The notes: generated by a model not told the origin, from the sequence alone. A DNA stretch of 59,365 nucleotides from Clostridiales bacterium (GCA_015056325.1 SVGL01000014.1:1-59365); one strand, 5' to 3'. Counted from the first letter of the stretch, positions 16,901 to 25,985 are shown. Made by a program: numbers and translations.

Positions 16901-18808
16901 ATGAAGCGGTATGTGCTTCTTGTGGGCGGAACGGGCGCGCGTCTGGCGGATGCGCTGCTGGTGGCGGCCAGTGCCGGCGCCTTCCCGGCGGGAAAGCTGG
17001 AGGTGCTCCTGGCGGATACGGACCGCCGGGGCGTGCGCAGCGCAGGCCTGGTAGCTGCCAAGATGACGGACTATGCCCGCGTTCATCGCGCGATGGGAAA
17101 TCCGGAAGGCCCCTTCCGCACGGAGGTGGCTTTTTCGTCGTGGCCCCGCCAACTGCCCGAGGACGCATCCAACCTGTCCGGACTTACCACGCAGACGGAG
17201 GCGGATGCGCTGCTCTGTCAGGCCCTTTTTGACGCAGGAGATGCGGAACTGGATCTGAACGAGGGCTTTCATGGACGCAGAGTGCTGGGCATGGTGACCT
17301 ACGCGGGCCTTCTGCAGCAGGCTGATCAGGACCATGAGGACGTGCTGTCCTGCATGGTGGATGACATGGGTGCAGCTGTGCGCGCGGGCGAGGAAGTACG
17401 CGTGGTGCTGGCAGGCTCCATCTGCGGCGGCACCGGCGCGGCAGGCATAACGGCCCTGGCCCGCTATATCCGCAAGCGCACCGAAGGCAAAATCCACCTG
17501 GGCGCGGTGCTCCTCCATGCAAGCGATGACGAGCAGGACGCTGCCCACGCCAACGAAACCCTGGCTGCTTGCGCCAAGGAGGAGCTCTTTGACGCTGCCT
17601 GCGTGCTGGGTTTGCCCAAGGCTGCCCGTGCCACTGCCCCGGCGGAGTATGCCCACTTGACGGACTGGCTGAGCGTCTACTGCATGGATGTGCTGCTCTA
17701 CCGGCCCCAGTGGGTGAATGGCGTCTTCACTGTACGTGCGCCGGAGGGCCCCCTTTCCTGGGGCATCTTCGGCAAGGCGGCGGAGCGCTACCGCTTGTGC
17801 TACGGCGGCTTGATGAAGCTGGCTTCCCTGTGGACAGCGGGGCTCTCCCGGAAGGTGGAAAAGCGGCTGGAGAAGCCCTCCTTCCTGCGGGATGAACTGC
17901 TGGGTTGGTACGCCCATTTCTTCCGCCGCATGCAGGCGGATCGTGAGGAGCAGCTGGCCCTCATTGCCCCCCTGAACCGACTGATGAAGGTGTGCCTGAT
18001 CTGGCTGGGCGGCGTGTGCACTTCGCTGCCCATCGACCTGCGCAATGCCTCTGTGCTGGGCAAGGCCCGCCGGGAGGCGGAGCAGCATTATGCCGAAATG
18101 ACCGACCTGGCCAGCCGCCTGGCGATGATGGATGACGATGCCCAGCGCGCCGAGCTGTACGAGGATAACCTGGTTTATCGCGGCAAGAACAGCGCTGAGG
18201 CTGTGGAGGCTCAGGCAACCCTGAGCCGTATCGCTGCGGCCAAGCAGGAACTGACCCGCCGTGCCGAGGCGCAGAAGGCGCTGAACCTCCGTATGGGCGG
18301 TGCATCTGCGATGGAAATGCTCCAGGATGCGCTGGATGCTGCCCGTCAGGAGTCCGGTGAGCTCCGGGAGCGCTATGCCGAGGCCGTCCGCCGCATCGAC
18401 CATGCGGAAACCATCGCTGCGGAGAAGGACCGATACCGCATCACCGACGCCCGCACCAAGCTGAGTCGCATGGAGCGCCATCAGCTGATGCTGGACAGCC
18501 GCCTGCACCACATTGAGGATGATGTGGCCCAGGCCAATGCGGAGGGCATTCGCTATCTGAAGCCTGCCATGCCGCCGGCTCCCACGGAAAATAACATGTT
18601 CCTGCAGTCCGCAGCGGAAATGCTGCTCCAGCAAGACAAGCTGCGCCGCAAGGAAGTCGAAAACCTGTGGCACCGGATGGTTTGTCCGTCCGAGACAGTC
18701 ACCGTCAAGCAGGCGATGAAGCTGATCCGCCGTGCGCCGGCGGACAAGGCTGCGCCGCTGATGAGCCTGGTGCAGGCGCTGATGGAAAACGCGATGAAGG
18801 AGGTGTGA
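16901..18808 (+). CDS. Tubulin-like GTPase-family protein with coiled-coil tail
   Basis: 635 residues. Residues 4-14 (YVLLVGGTGAR) form a glycine-rich nucleotide loop, LLADTD (36-41) fits a T3-type phosphate loop, and GSICGGTGAAG (172-182) resembles the tubulin/FtsZ signature GGGTGSG. This order matches the bacterial Tubulin_2-type family. From about residue 380 the chain is rich in charged heptads (coiled coil). It lacks signal and membrane segments and is cytoplasmic. GGAGG lies 7 nt before the ATG, directly after the galE terminator; no strong promoter is visible. Its stop is 2 nt before the actin-like gene. Cell function is unknown; the assignment rests on motifs only. Confidence 0.6.
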   Translation: MKRYVLLVGGTGARLADALLVAASAGAFPAGKLEVLLADTDRRGVRSAGLVAAKMTDYARVHRAMGNPEGPFRTEVAFSSWPRQLPEDASNLSGLTTQTEADALLCQALFDAGDAELDLNEGFHGRRVLGMVTYAGLLQQADQDHEDVLSCMVDDMGAAVRAGEEVRVVLAGSICGGTGAAGITALARYIRKRTEGKIHLGAVLLHASDDEQDAAHANETLAACAKEELFDAACVLGLPKAARATAPAEYAHLTDWLSVYCMDVLLYRPQWVNGVFTVRAPEGPLSWGIFGKAAERYRLCYGGLMKLASLWTAGLSRKVEKRLEKPSFLRDELLGWYAHFFRRMQADREEQLALIAPLNRLMKVCLIWLGGVCTSLPIDLRNASVLGKARREAEQHYAEMTDLASRLAMMDDDAQRAELYEDNLVYRGKNSAEAVEAQATLSRIAAAKQELTRRAEAQKALNLRMGGASAMEMLQDALDAARQESGELRERYAEAVRRIDHAETIAAEKDRYRITDARTKLSRMERHQLMLDSRLHHIEDDVAQANAEGIRYLKPAMPPAPTENNMFLQSAAEMLLQQDKLRRKEVENLWHRMVCPSETVTVKQAMKLIRRAPADKAAPLMSLVQALMENAMKEV

Positions 18809-18810
18809 GG

Positions 18811-21800
18811 ATGAAGGAACTGGTCTTCCTGCCCGACAGGGAGGGAAGGGACGAGCTGGGTGCACAGATGGGCTTTGTCCGCGTGGGTGCGGATGGCTCT
18901 GCCCTGCGACACCTGGCTGACCGACTCGTCCTCCCGCCGAAAGAACAAACCCATACAGACCAGACCTTATGGCGCGGCGTGCTGGCACTGGCGCTCCTGT
19001 GCGACGCCTGGACGGATACAGACGCCAGGATCTGTGTGCTGACGGTGAATGCCGGGACCTCCACCTTTGCTTCCTGGGTGCTTGGCGCCCGGGAAGATCA
19101 GGCGGAGGAACTCCACCTGGTGCTGATCGAAAGGGACGGAAATCGTCGTCTGCTGGGAATTGCGGATGCCCATGCGGGTCTGGTGATGCCTGCCACGGCG
19201 ACGGATTTCGACGGCGTTGTCCCTGCCCGTGCCGGATGGTATGATGTGGGAAAAGGCGTCTGGCTGGATCCGGTGCCTTTCCTGAATGAACATGAGCGCG
19301 CGATCCTCCTGGCCCGCATGACCATGATGGGGCTTGACGCCCCGGAGGCGGCTGCCTTCAAGGCGGAACTGGCGGATCAGGGGAAGGTACAGGTGGAGGC
19401 GGTTTCTGCGGGCGACGAGGCTGCCATGCATGCGCTGAGTATCGGCATCCGGGCGATGAGCGCCCTGGATGATTTCGCTGGCTTCACTCTGCGCCGTGAG
19501 CCCTGTTGTGTAGAGACGGATAACCCGCTGGTGCGGGTATTCTCTGCAGTGGATGTGCGCTATGACGCGCCCCGTGCCAGCGCGACCTGCCTGTGGAATG
19601 GGATCCCCTTTGCCCGCACCAGCGCGGTATTGGGTTTGAGCTGCATGGAGGATCCTGCGGCGGCCGATGCGATGGCGGAAATGGAGCGGGAGCTGGCCCT
19701 GCTGGAGGAAAACTCCGTGCGGTGGAATGGGCGCTGTGCCAGCGGCATCCGGCATTGGCTGGATGACCAAGATGAGGCGCTTCTGCCCCAGGTACGCGAA
19801 CTGGCGGAGGAACTCCGGCACCGCCATGGCGCCAGGAGCCGGGAGGTACAGACGGCGGTCAACCTGACCTGGCCCTGGGATGCGTCCTCCGGTGCGGTGA
19901 AGTATCTGCTGCAGGAGGCCCTGGGCGAAGGCTGGATGCGCGGCGCAGAGATGCCCTTCTCCGATGTGCTGACCAAGCTGACCGGCCATGCGCTGGGCAA
20001 TGAAACCCTGCAGCCGGGCTGTGCCTGTCCTGATGGCGTGCTGCTGCCGCCGCTTTCCAAAGAGATGGCCATGTGCGTTGCCTATGCCCGCGACGGCGAG
20101 GGCCTCGCGCTGGATATGATGCGCTTTGAAGATCAGGAGGATGGCGGCATCATCGCATCCTTCCTGCTGCGCGGCACAGGCGAAGTGCGGATGGTACGCA
20201 CCTATGCGCCGGCGGAGATGCTTGTGCTGGGCGAGGAGGAATCCCCTGCGGTAGCGGTGTGGCCCTGTCTGCCGCTGGACGCCTGGCATGCCTATCATGT
20301 GTTTGTGAAGGGCGGCTGTACCACGGTTGCGGCGCTTTCCAGCGGCGTATGGAAGGAGCTTCATCCTCAGGCAGACGCCGAAGACTGGCGTTGCCTGCGT
20401 ACAGAGTGCTATCCCAGCTGCCTGTGTGTCCTCCGGGAGGACAAGTGCCTGGGCGTGCTGCCCAATGTGCAGCCCCTGCATCGGATTACCCCTGCCGGAG
20501 ACGCAATCGCGGCCATCGACGTTGGCGCCTCTGCCACGGCAGCGGTGATCAAGCTGGAGGGCAAGGCGCTGCCCTTCGATGAAGAGAGCTATGTGCGGGT
20601 GCTGGTGACATCCCGGGAGATGCCGGAGGATGATTTCCTCGGCAGCCTGAAGCCCGGCGAGCTGACGCCCTCTTCCGTGCTGTTGACCGGCCCTGATGAC
20701 GAGCTGTTCGCCGATGGCTATGTGTACAATACAACGGACTTTGACAAGCTGGATGCGCTGACGCCCGGCAGTGTCTGTACGGCGCTGAAATGGCGCTCCG
20801 ATGACCGCAGCGTGCGGGCGCGGCGGATATTGCTGCACCATGTGATGCTGGGTGTGAGCCTGACGGCGACGCTCGCTGGGGCGCGGAGTATTGCCTGGCG
20901 GCTGACGGTTGCCGACGAAATGGCGGATGAAGGCCGCACTGCCTTGCTGAATCTGGCGGACGAGCTGTCCGTCACGGTGGCAGAGGAAACCGGTTTGCTG
21001 CTCAAGGATGGCAAGTTCATGGTGACCTGGGCTGAGGAGGCTGCTGCGATCCATGCCTACCTCAAGGGGCCTGGCGGCATGAAGGGCACCTTTGCTGTGC
21101 TGGACATCGGCGGCGGAAGCACCAAGCTGCACCTGTGGATGCAGGGCAAGCATCGTCCGCTGGGCGGCGCGGTGGTGCTGGAGGGTGCTGCTACCGTGTT
21201 GGTGGAGGCATTCTGTGACAAGCCGGATGTGCTCTATCATGACTTTGAAGACTGTGGAAACGAGCGGCTGCTGGACGCCATTTGCTCCCTGTGCGAGCAG
21301 ATGACCCATGTAAGAGAGTCTACCGCCCAGGCAGACAAGGCGCTGCTGATGTTCGATGCGCTGCTGGACAATTTCCGCTCCGCTGTGACCCAGCAGCTTT
21401 ACGCGCGCTTCACCAACCAGAGGCCAACCTATATGCAGTCGGTGCTGCTGGAGATGTACTCAGCGGCGGTGTTCAGCGTTGGTCTGATGCTGGAGCAGGC
21501 GGGCAATGATTCCAATATCAGCCACCTCTTCCCGGAAGACATGACCCTCTGCCTGACGGGCCGGGGCGCATGGCTGCTGGATACCCTCACGCCCCAGCTA
21601 CGCAATGGGTTGCAGCGCATCGCGCACGAGCCGGTGAACCTGCGGCACCCTGTGAAGATGCTGACCATCCGGTCGGTGCCGCTTTCCGCGATGGGCACGG
21701 CGCTGGGCATGTCAGTCCTCAAGGAGGTTCGCACTATCAGCGATACGCCCATCATCCGTACCCGCCAGTCCTTCTCGGAACTGATGCGGCAGCTGATGGT

Positions 21801-22020
21801 GCAGCTCTTCCAGTGCTATCCCCTGCATGCATGGACGCTGCATCCCGGCCTCTTTGATCAGTGGGGCAATCTGACGCCTGCGGGTGAAGACACCATCCGC
21901 CGGGCTGCCAGTGCTGTTTACGGCGAGGGCGAGGATATTCCCGGTGCGGTGATGGCCTTCACCGCAAAACTTCGCAGAACTGATGTTGCGCCGGAAGCCA
22001 TCGCGTTTCCCGGCGAATAA
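18811..22020 (+). CDS. Large protein with C-terminal actin/Hsp70-like ATPase domain
   Basis: 1069 residues. The first 560 or so match nothing I recognise. The C-terminal half has the phosphate-1 motif AIDVGASATAAVIKLEG (about 567), the phosphate-2 motif VLDIGGGSTKLHLW (about 761) and an adenosine-type loop CLTGRGAW (about 914), the actin/Hsp70/sugar kinase ATPase layout. Size and architecture recall SrfB-type proteins (Pfam SrfB), an uncertain resemblance. No signal peptide. The ATG at 18811 sits 2 nt after the tubulin-like stop, with GGAGG inside that gene, so both are made together. The pair suggests joint cytoskeletal or scaffold action, but no substrate is shown. Confidence 0.6.
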   Translation: MKELVFLPDREGRDELGAQMGFVRVGADGSALRHLADRLVLPPKEQTHTDQTLWRGVLALALLCDAWTDTDARICVLTVNAGTSTFASWVLGAREDQAEELHLVLIERDGNRRLLGIADAHAGLVMPATATDFDGVVPARAGWYDVGKGVWLDPVPFLNEHERAILLARMTMMGLDAPEAAAFKAELADQGKVQVEAVSAGDEAAMHALSIGIRAMSALDDFAGFTLRREPCCVETDNPLVRVFSAVDVRYDAPRASATCLWNGIPFARTSAVLGLSCMEDPAAADAMAEMERELALLEENSVRWNGRCASGIRHWLDDQDEALLPQVRELAEELRHRHGARSREVQTAVNLTWPWDASSGAVKYLLQEALGEGWMRGAEMPFSDVLTKLTGHALGNETLQPGCACPDGVLLPPLSKEMAMCVAYARDGEGLALDMMRFEDQEDGGIIASFLLRGTGEVRMVRTYAPAEMLVLGEEESPAVAVWPCLPLDAWHAYHVFVKGGCTTVAALSSGVWKELHPQADAEDWRCLRTECYPSCLCVLREDKCLGVLPNVQPLHRITPAGDAIAAIDVGASATAAVIKLEGKALPFDEESYVRVLVTSREMPEDDFLGSLKPGELTPSSVLLTGPDDELFADGYVYNTTDFDKLDALTPGSVCTALKWRSDDRSVRARRILLHHVMLGVSLTATLAGARSIAWRLTVADEMADEGRTALLNLADELSVTVAEETGLLLKDGKFMVTWAEEAAAIHAYLKGPGGMKGTFAVLDIGGGSTKLHLWMQGKHRPLGGAVVLEGAATVLVEAFCDKPDVLYHDFEDCGNERLLDAICSLCEQMTHVRESTAQADKALLMFDALLDNFRSAVTQQLYARFTNQRPTYMQSVLLEMYSAAVFSVGLMLEQAGNDSNISHLFPEDMTLCLTGRGAWLLDTLTPQLRNGLQRIAHEPVNLRHPVKMLTIRSVPLSAMGTALGMSVLKEVRTISDTPIIRTRQSFSELMRQLMVQLFQCYPLHAWTLHPGLFDQWGNLTPAGEDTIRRAASAVYGEGEDIPGAVMAFTAKLRRTDVAPEAIAFPGE

Positions 22021-22040
22021 GTACGAAAAGGTGATACAAC

Positions 22041-22925
22041 ATGGCCAGGAAGATTGCTGTTCCTGACAAGCAAAGTGCAGCCCGAATCATCAAGGATTAC
22101 GCGCTGCTGACCCTTGGTACGGTCATTATGGTGCTGGGCACCTACTTCTTCAAGTTCCCCAACAATTTCTCCACCGGCGGCGTGACCGGTATGGCGGTCG
22201 TCCTGTACCGCTATTTCCCCATGATCAGCCGTGCGGATTTCATGATGGCCATCAATGTTGCCCTGCTGGTGCTGGGCCTTGCGGTGTTCGGGAGGAACTT
22301 CGCAGGCAAGACGGTCTACGTCAGCCTGCTGATGTCCGTCCTGACGTCAGTGCTGGAGCGTGCTGTTCCCCTGGCGGCGCCCATGACCAACCAGCCCCTG
22401 CTGGAGCTGATCTTCGCGGTGTCCCTGCCGGCCGTGGGCTCGGCAATCCTCTTCAACCTGGACGCGTCCTCCGGCGGCACGGATATCATTGCTATGGTGC
22501 TCAAAAAGTACACTTCGCTGGACATCGGCAGGGCGCTGCTTTGCTCCGATCTGTTCATCACCCTGATGGCCTGCGTAGCCTTCGGGATGGAAACCGGCCT
22601 GTTCTCCATCCTGGGTCTGGTGATGAAGAGCCTGCTGGTGGACATGGTGCTGGAAAACATCAACACCCACAAGTACTTCCACATCATTACCACCAAGCCG
22701 GCGGAGATCGAGAACTACATTACCGGCACGCTTAAGCGCGGCGCCACCGAGCTCCACGGCGAGGGCGCCTACACCCATGAGGGCCGCACCGTGGTGCTGA
22801 CGGTTATGAAGCGCCACGAGGGCGTGATGCTCCGCCGTTATGTCCGCCGGGTAGATCCCCAAGCCTTCGTGCTGATCCTCAACACCTGCGAGATTGTGGG
22901 CAAGGGCTTCCGCGGCACCATCTGA
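22041..22925 (+). CDS. YitT family membrane protein
   Basis: 294 residues. About five to six hydrophobic helices in residues 18-200, including TYFFKFPNNFSTGGVTGMAVVL, the glycine-rich YitT motif, and LNLDASSGGTDIIA-type SSGGTD. The C-terminal domain (about 205-294, FHIITTKPAEIENYI...) is the DUF2179 ligand-binding-like domain. YitT proteins are presumed transporters of unknown substrate. It begins 20 nt after the actin-like gene and may share its transcript. Confidence 0.9.
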   Translation: MARKIAVPDKQSAARIIKDYALLTLGTVIMVLGTYFFKFPNNFSTGGVTGMAVVLYRYFPMISRADFMMAINVALLVLGLAVFGRNFAGKTVYVSLLMSVLTSVLERAVPLAAPMTNQPLLELIFAVSLPAVGSAILFNLDASSGGTDIIAMVLKKYTSLDIGRALLCSDLFITLMACVAFGMETGLFSILGLVMKSLLVDMVLENINTHKYFHIITTKPAEIENYITGTLKRGATELHGEGAYTHEGRTVVLTVMKRHEGVMLRRYVRRVDPQAFVLILNTCEIVGKGFRGTI

Positions 22926-22953
22926 GGCATTATCTGATAAGAGGAGAATCCCC

Positions 22954-23715
22954 ATGCTGGAACACATCACAAGCCTGAAGAATCCCAAGGTGACGACCTG
23001 GAAGTCCCTCAAGGACCGCAAGGGCCGCAAGGAGAATGGCTGCTTCCTGGTGGAGGGCCGCAAGATGGTGGAGGAAGCCATCGTTTCCGCTTTCCCCGTG
23101 GAAGCGGTGCTGGTGGATGACGCTCGACTGGGCGAGTTCACCCTGCCTGCGGGCGTCCCTGCGTACTCGATGCCTGCCCATGTGCTGGCGGCGGTGTGCG
23201 ACACCAAGACGCCCCAGGGCATTGCTGCCATCGTCCGCATGGCGGAGGTGGAATTGCACGGCCCGCGTCTGGTGGCCATGGACGGCGTGCAGGATCCGGG
23301 CAATGTGGGCACCATTATCCGCACGGCGGATGCGGCGGGTTTTGACGGAGTGATCCTCTCCGCACAGTGCGCGGATGTGTTCAGCCCCAAGGTGCTCAGG
23401 GCGACGATGGGCAGCGTCTTCCGCATGGGCATCCGGGTGACGGATGATCTGCCGGGCGTGCTGTCCCAGATGGTCAAGGAGGGCGCGAGCGTGCTGTCCT
23501 CCCAGCTGGACGGCGAGCCCTTCTATCAGCGTAGCCCGCTGAATGAGCGTTTCGTGCTGGTGATTGGCAGCGAGGGCAACGGCGTGACCGACGAGGTCAA
23601 GGCCATCGCTACCCACAAGGTGAAGCTGCCCATGCGCGGCGGGGCTGAGAGCCTCAACGCCGCGGTGGCGGCGGGGATCATGATGTACGAGCTAACCCGC
23701 GATCTTGATCATTGA
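22954..23715 (+). CDS. SpoU/TrmH family RNA 2'-O-methyltransferase
   Basis: 253 residues. The N-terminal substrate-binding domain (SLKNPKVTTWKSLKDRKGRKENGCFLVEG) is that of the RlmB/TrmH-like group. The SPOUT knot carries VQDPGNVGTIIRTADAAGFDGVIL, LVIGSEGNGV and PMRGGAESLNAAVAAGI, the three SpoU motifs for S-adenosylmethionine binding. It methylates ribose in rRNA or tRNA; which nucleotide is unknown. The start at 22954 follows GAGGAG. Spacing of 28 nt from the YitT gene suggests one operon. Confidence 0.92.
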   Translation: MLEHITSLKNPKVTTWKSLKDRKGRKENGCFLVEGRKMVEEAIVSAFPVEAVLVDDARLGEFTLPAGVPAYSMPAHVLAAVCDTKTPQGIAAIVRMAEVELHGPRLVAMDGVQDPGNVGTIIRTADAAGFDGVILSAQCADVFSPKVLRATMGSVFRMGIRVTDDLPGVLSQMVKEGASVLSSQLDGEPFYQRSPLNERFVLVIGSEGNGVTDEVKAIATHKVKLPMRGGAESLNAAVAAGIMMYELTRDLDH

Positions 23716-23716
23716 G

Positions 23717-23800
23717 GGCGGCCGAATAGGCTGCTTAACAAGGTCAATGCTTGCATTGACCGAGGTGTAGCCAGCGCCGGGGCTTGACCTTGGTGATGGA
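23717..23800 (-). repeat. Dispersed palindromic repeat, copy R3 (inverted)
   Basis: Its reverse complement reads CCATCACC ... CCGGCGCTGGCTAC, then palindrome GGTCAATGC/GCATTGACC, then TTCGGCCGCC. It matches R4 closely in the first half and core, with a diverged end. It follows the methyltransferase stop directly. Confidence 0.6.
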
Positions 23801-23864
23801 CGAAATCAAAAAAGAGTCCCGATGGCGGGAGGGTTGTTAAGGAACAATTTATCCTGCAACGAAC

Positions 23865-23894
23865 AAACGAGCATCCGTATGTGGATGCTCGTTT
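23865..23894 (-). terminator. Hairpin downstream of the AT-rich gene
   Basis: AAACGAGCATCC (23865-23876) pairs with GGATGCTCGTTT (23883-23894), a 12-bp stem with a 6-nt loop. It lies about 110 nt past the minus-strand gene end and could terminate it, or act in either direction. Confidence 0.6.
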
Positions 23895-24006
23895 GCTTAT
23901 GTAGCTGTACAAACGCAACGCACCGGAACGGTGCGTATAATTGCGCCCTCCTGTGCCCTCCTGTGGATCTGTGGCCGCTCGACAAATTGAAATTTGTGTA
24001 ATACAT

Positions 24007-24579
24007 TTATCTAAGCATTTCAGCTTTCTCCCATGATTTCGGAAAACGTTTTTTCATAAATTCTTTTTTAGACTCGTTATCCACATAAAACTTTTCATGG
24101 ATAATTCCCTTAGCGATAAAGTCCACTAATTCATTTTGTCTTTCTGCTGATTGCTCGTTATACCGAAGAACTACCAATTTCCCGTCTGCTTCAAATTTCA
24201 ATAGTTCCTCATACACATCGGGAATGTATAGCGATTCTGTCACTTTAGCATTCATTGAACAGTAAAACATATTTGTTCTATGCTCTACAACTTTAATATC
24301 TGTACTATCGGGAATGCAATACAAATACCCCGAAACTCCGCGATAAAAGGTTTTTAGCTGGTCAGGAAACTGCTCTTCATAATATGCAGTATCATTTTTA
24401 ATCCATCCTGTCACATGCTTAGCACTGCAGCCATTATGTTCTTCATCCCACATATAAAAGAGTGCATAAGGCATATTGTCAGTTAAGTAGACGACCTTCT
24501 CTGCTGTATTATGGAGCTTGGAACGTGCTTCCAGCTCAATAATGCCAGGGGTACAGGAACCATGATAATAACACTTCAA
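24007..24579 (-). CDS. AT-rich hypothetical protein, possible ADP-ribosyltransferase-like fold
   Basis: 190 residues starting with TTG (MKCYYHGSCTPGI), with GGTGAG six nt upstream. Base composition is clearly lower in GC than its neighbours, a sign of transfer. The opening YYHGS and the following VVYLTDNMPYALFYMW recall the first two blocks (YHGS/T, then a Y-containing strand) of small toxin-type ADP-ribosyltransferase folds such as DUF3990; the third catalytic residue is not evident. Similar proteins are scattered in gut Firmicutes without a known role, as far as I recall. It is single and has no partner gene. Function unknown. Confidence 0.7.
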   Translation of the reverse strand: MKCYYHGSCTPGIIELEARSKLHNTAEKVVYLTDNMPYALFYMWDEEHNGCSAKHVTGWIKNDTAYYEEQFPDQLKTFYRGVSGYLYCIPDSTDIKVVEHRTNMFYCSMNAKVTESLYIPDVYEELLKFEADGKLVVLRYNEQSAERQNELVDFIAKGIIHEKFYVDNESKKEFMKKRFPKSWEKAEMLR

Positions 24580-24744
24580 AATATACTCACCTACAAATTC
24601 AAGTTTATCGCTTTCATTCTATCACGCAGAACAAGAAATAGCAAGCCTTGGCGGGCTTGCTGTTTCGGTATTTCTTTGGGGTAAAGCGAAGGATAACTTC
24701 TTCCTTTCCATCCCTTTTCCTGTCGGGACTCTTTTTGTATGCAC

Positions 24745-25896
24745 TTATTTCGGCAGGCTGACGGAGAAGACCTCGTTGTTGCTGATGACCACGGCATAGC
24801 CGTTGTTGGTCAGCCCCACAAAGTCGGTGACCAGGCGGCCGTCGGGAAGCCTCATGTCGTGGGCATAGAAGCGCTGGCTGGAGACATTGCCGGCATAGAG
24901 GTATTTCTCGGAAAAGGCGAAGATTCGGCCTTTGTCAATGGCGGCGCCCACGCAGGAGGAGGGCAGGGTATAACGGCGGTCCAGGGTGGAGGAGAAGATG
25001 CGCAGCTCGGTGATGGACTGAACTGCGGAGGTCTGAGCCGTGGGAGCCAGGAGGAACTGGGTAGCGCCGCGCTCGGGGAGAGCGTGGTCCAGGTACTTCC
25101 AGCCGTAGACGAGCATGGTGTCATTGACGTTCTGCACGCCCTTGTAGTCGTAGATATACATCTGCTGGGTGGTAAATACGTTGATCAGATTGTCCGCGAA
25201 GATCACCTTATAAGCCAGGTGCTCGCCCAGGTTGACCTCACCGGTATTCATCTGGCCGACCTGATAGGTATGCAGGATGCTGGCAATGGCGGGGTTGTAC
25301 ACATCGTAGGCCAGGGTCCATATGTACTCGTTGTTGGAGCCGAAGAAACCGCAGTCCAGCAGCAGCATGCCGTCAAAGGCTTCAAACTCGGTGTCCAGCC
25401 GGGAACCCTCCAAATCGGTGATGATGAGGGAAGACTTCAGGTCATCGCCGGTAACGACGGCTGCGTACTTCTTGCCGATGCGGGCGAACTGAATGGGCGC
25501 CTCCATGGACTCGTTGAAGGAGGGCTTGCCCTTTTCGTTGACGATGAACAGCTGCGTGCCTGCCCAGATGACCAGGTGATCCTCCGAGACGGAGAAGGAT
25601 GCGCCGTCGCCCACGGGGTAGCTCCACTCAATGCCGCCGCCGGCGTTGACAAAGTGGATGGATGCGCCGTCATAGTACAGCACGCCATCCTGGAAGACGG
25701 TCACGTCCTGATGGGCGTAGCAGGGGAGGGACAGGGCCGTCACCGTGCTGGTTCGGGTCAGGAAGCCAACCAGGTTGACGATGCCGATGATGGCCAGTAC
25801 CACAGCGATCAGGATGATCCAGTTGCGCACCTGCTTGCGGCGCTTGCGCTTGATGAGCTCCTCGTCGGGGATGAGGGTCTTGTTCTTGCTCTGCAT
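24745..25896 (-). CDS. Membrane-anchored beta-propeller-like protein (DUF5711-like)
   Basis: 383 residues. A basic start (KRKRRKQVRNW) precedes one membrane helix (IILIAVVLAIIGIVNLVGFL, about 24-43), leaving a large extracytoplasmic domain. That domain is built of repeated strands with patterns such as VLYYDGASIHFVNAGGGIEWSY and LVIWAGTQLFIVNEKG, typical of PQQ/WD-like propeller blades, as in the Firmicutes DUF5711 family. The start at 25896 follows AAGGAG by seven nt. Function unknown, possibly an envelope scaffold or sensor. Confidence 0.75.
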   Translation of the reverse strand: MQSKNKTLIPDEELIKRKRRKQVRNWIILIAVVLAIIGIVNLVGFLTRTSTVTALSLPCYAHQDVTVFQDGVLYYDGASIHFVNAGGGIEWSYPVGDGASFSVSEDHLVIWAGTQLFIVNEKGKPSFNESMEAPIQFARIGKKYAAVVTGDDLKSSLIITDLEGSRLDTEFEAFDGMLLLDCGFFGSNNEYIWTLAYDVYNPAIASILHTYQVGQMNTGEVNLGEHLAYKVIFADNLINVFTTQQMYIYDYKGVQNVNDTMLVYGWKYLDHALPERGATQFLLAPTAQTSAVQSITELRIFSSTLDRRYTLPSSCVGAAIDKGRIFAFSEKYLYAGNVSSQRFYAHDMRLPDGRLVTDFVGLTNNGYAVVISNNEVFSVSLPK

Positions 25897-25931
25897 ATCT
25901 TTCTCCTTGCGAGATGGTTGCATCAAAAAGA

Positions 25932-25985
25932 GAGTGTCTCAAAGAAGACACTCCCTATTATAGCAGGAAAACCCGCCCGTTGCAA
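25932..25985 (-). promoter_or_regulatory. Promoter with an overlapping 5' hairpin and U tract
   Basis: Minus strand: TTGCAA (25985-25980), 17-nt spacer, TATAAT (25962-25957). The expected transcript start falls at or beside GAGTGTCT (from 25953), which pairs with AGACACTC (to 25932), followed by TCTTTTT. The hairpin could terminate transcripts arriving from the HAD gene, or act at the very 5' end of the propeller-gene mRNA. The remaining intergenic bases to 26170 show nothing else. Confidence 0.65.

Larger units (their letters stand above)
23809..24736 (-). other. Terminator-like inverted repeat split by about 900 bp of AT-rich DNA
   Basis: AAAAAGAGTCCCGA (23809-23822) and TCGGGACTCTTTTT (24723-24736) are perfect reverse complements. 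On the minus strand they would form the stem and U tract of a terminator starting about 8 nt after the stop of the gene at 24745. The DNA between them, including the gene at 24007-24579, is much more AT-rich than the window. Inference: foreign DNA landed in the terminator loop. Confidence 0.5.
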
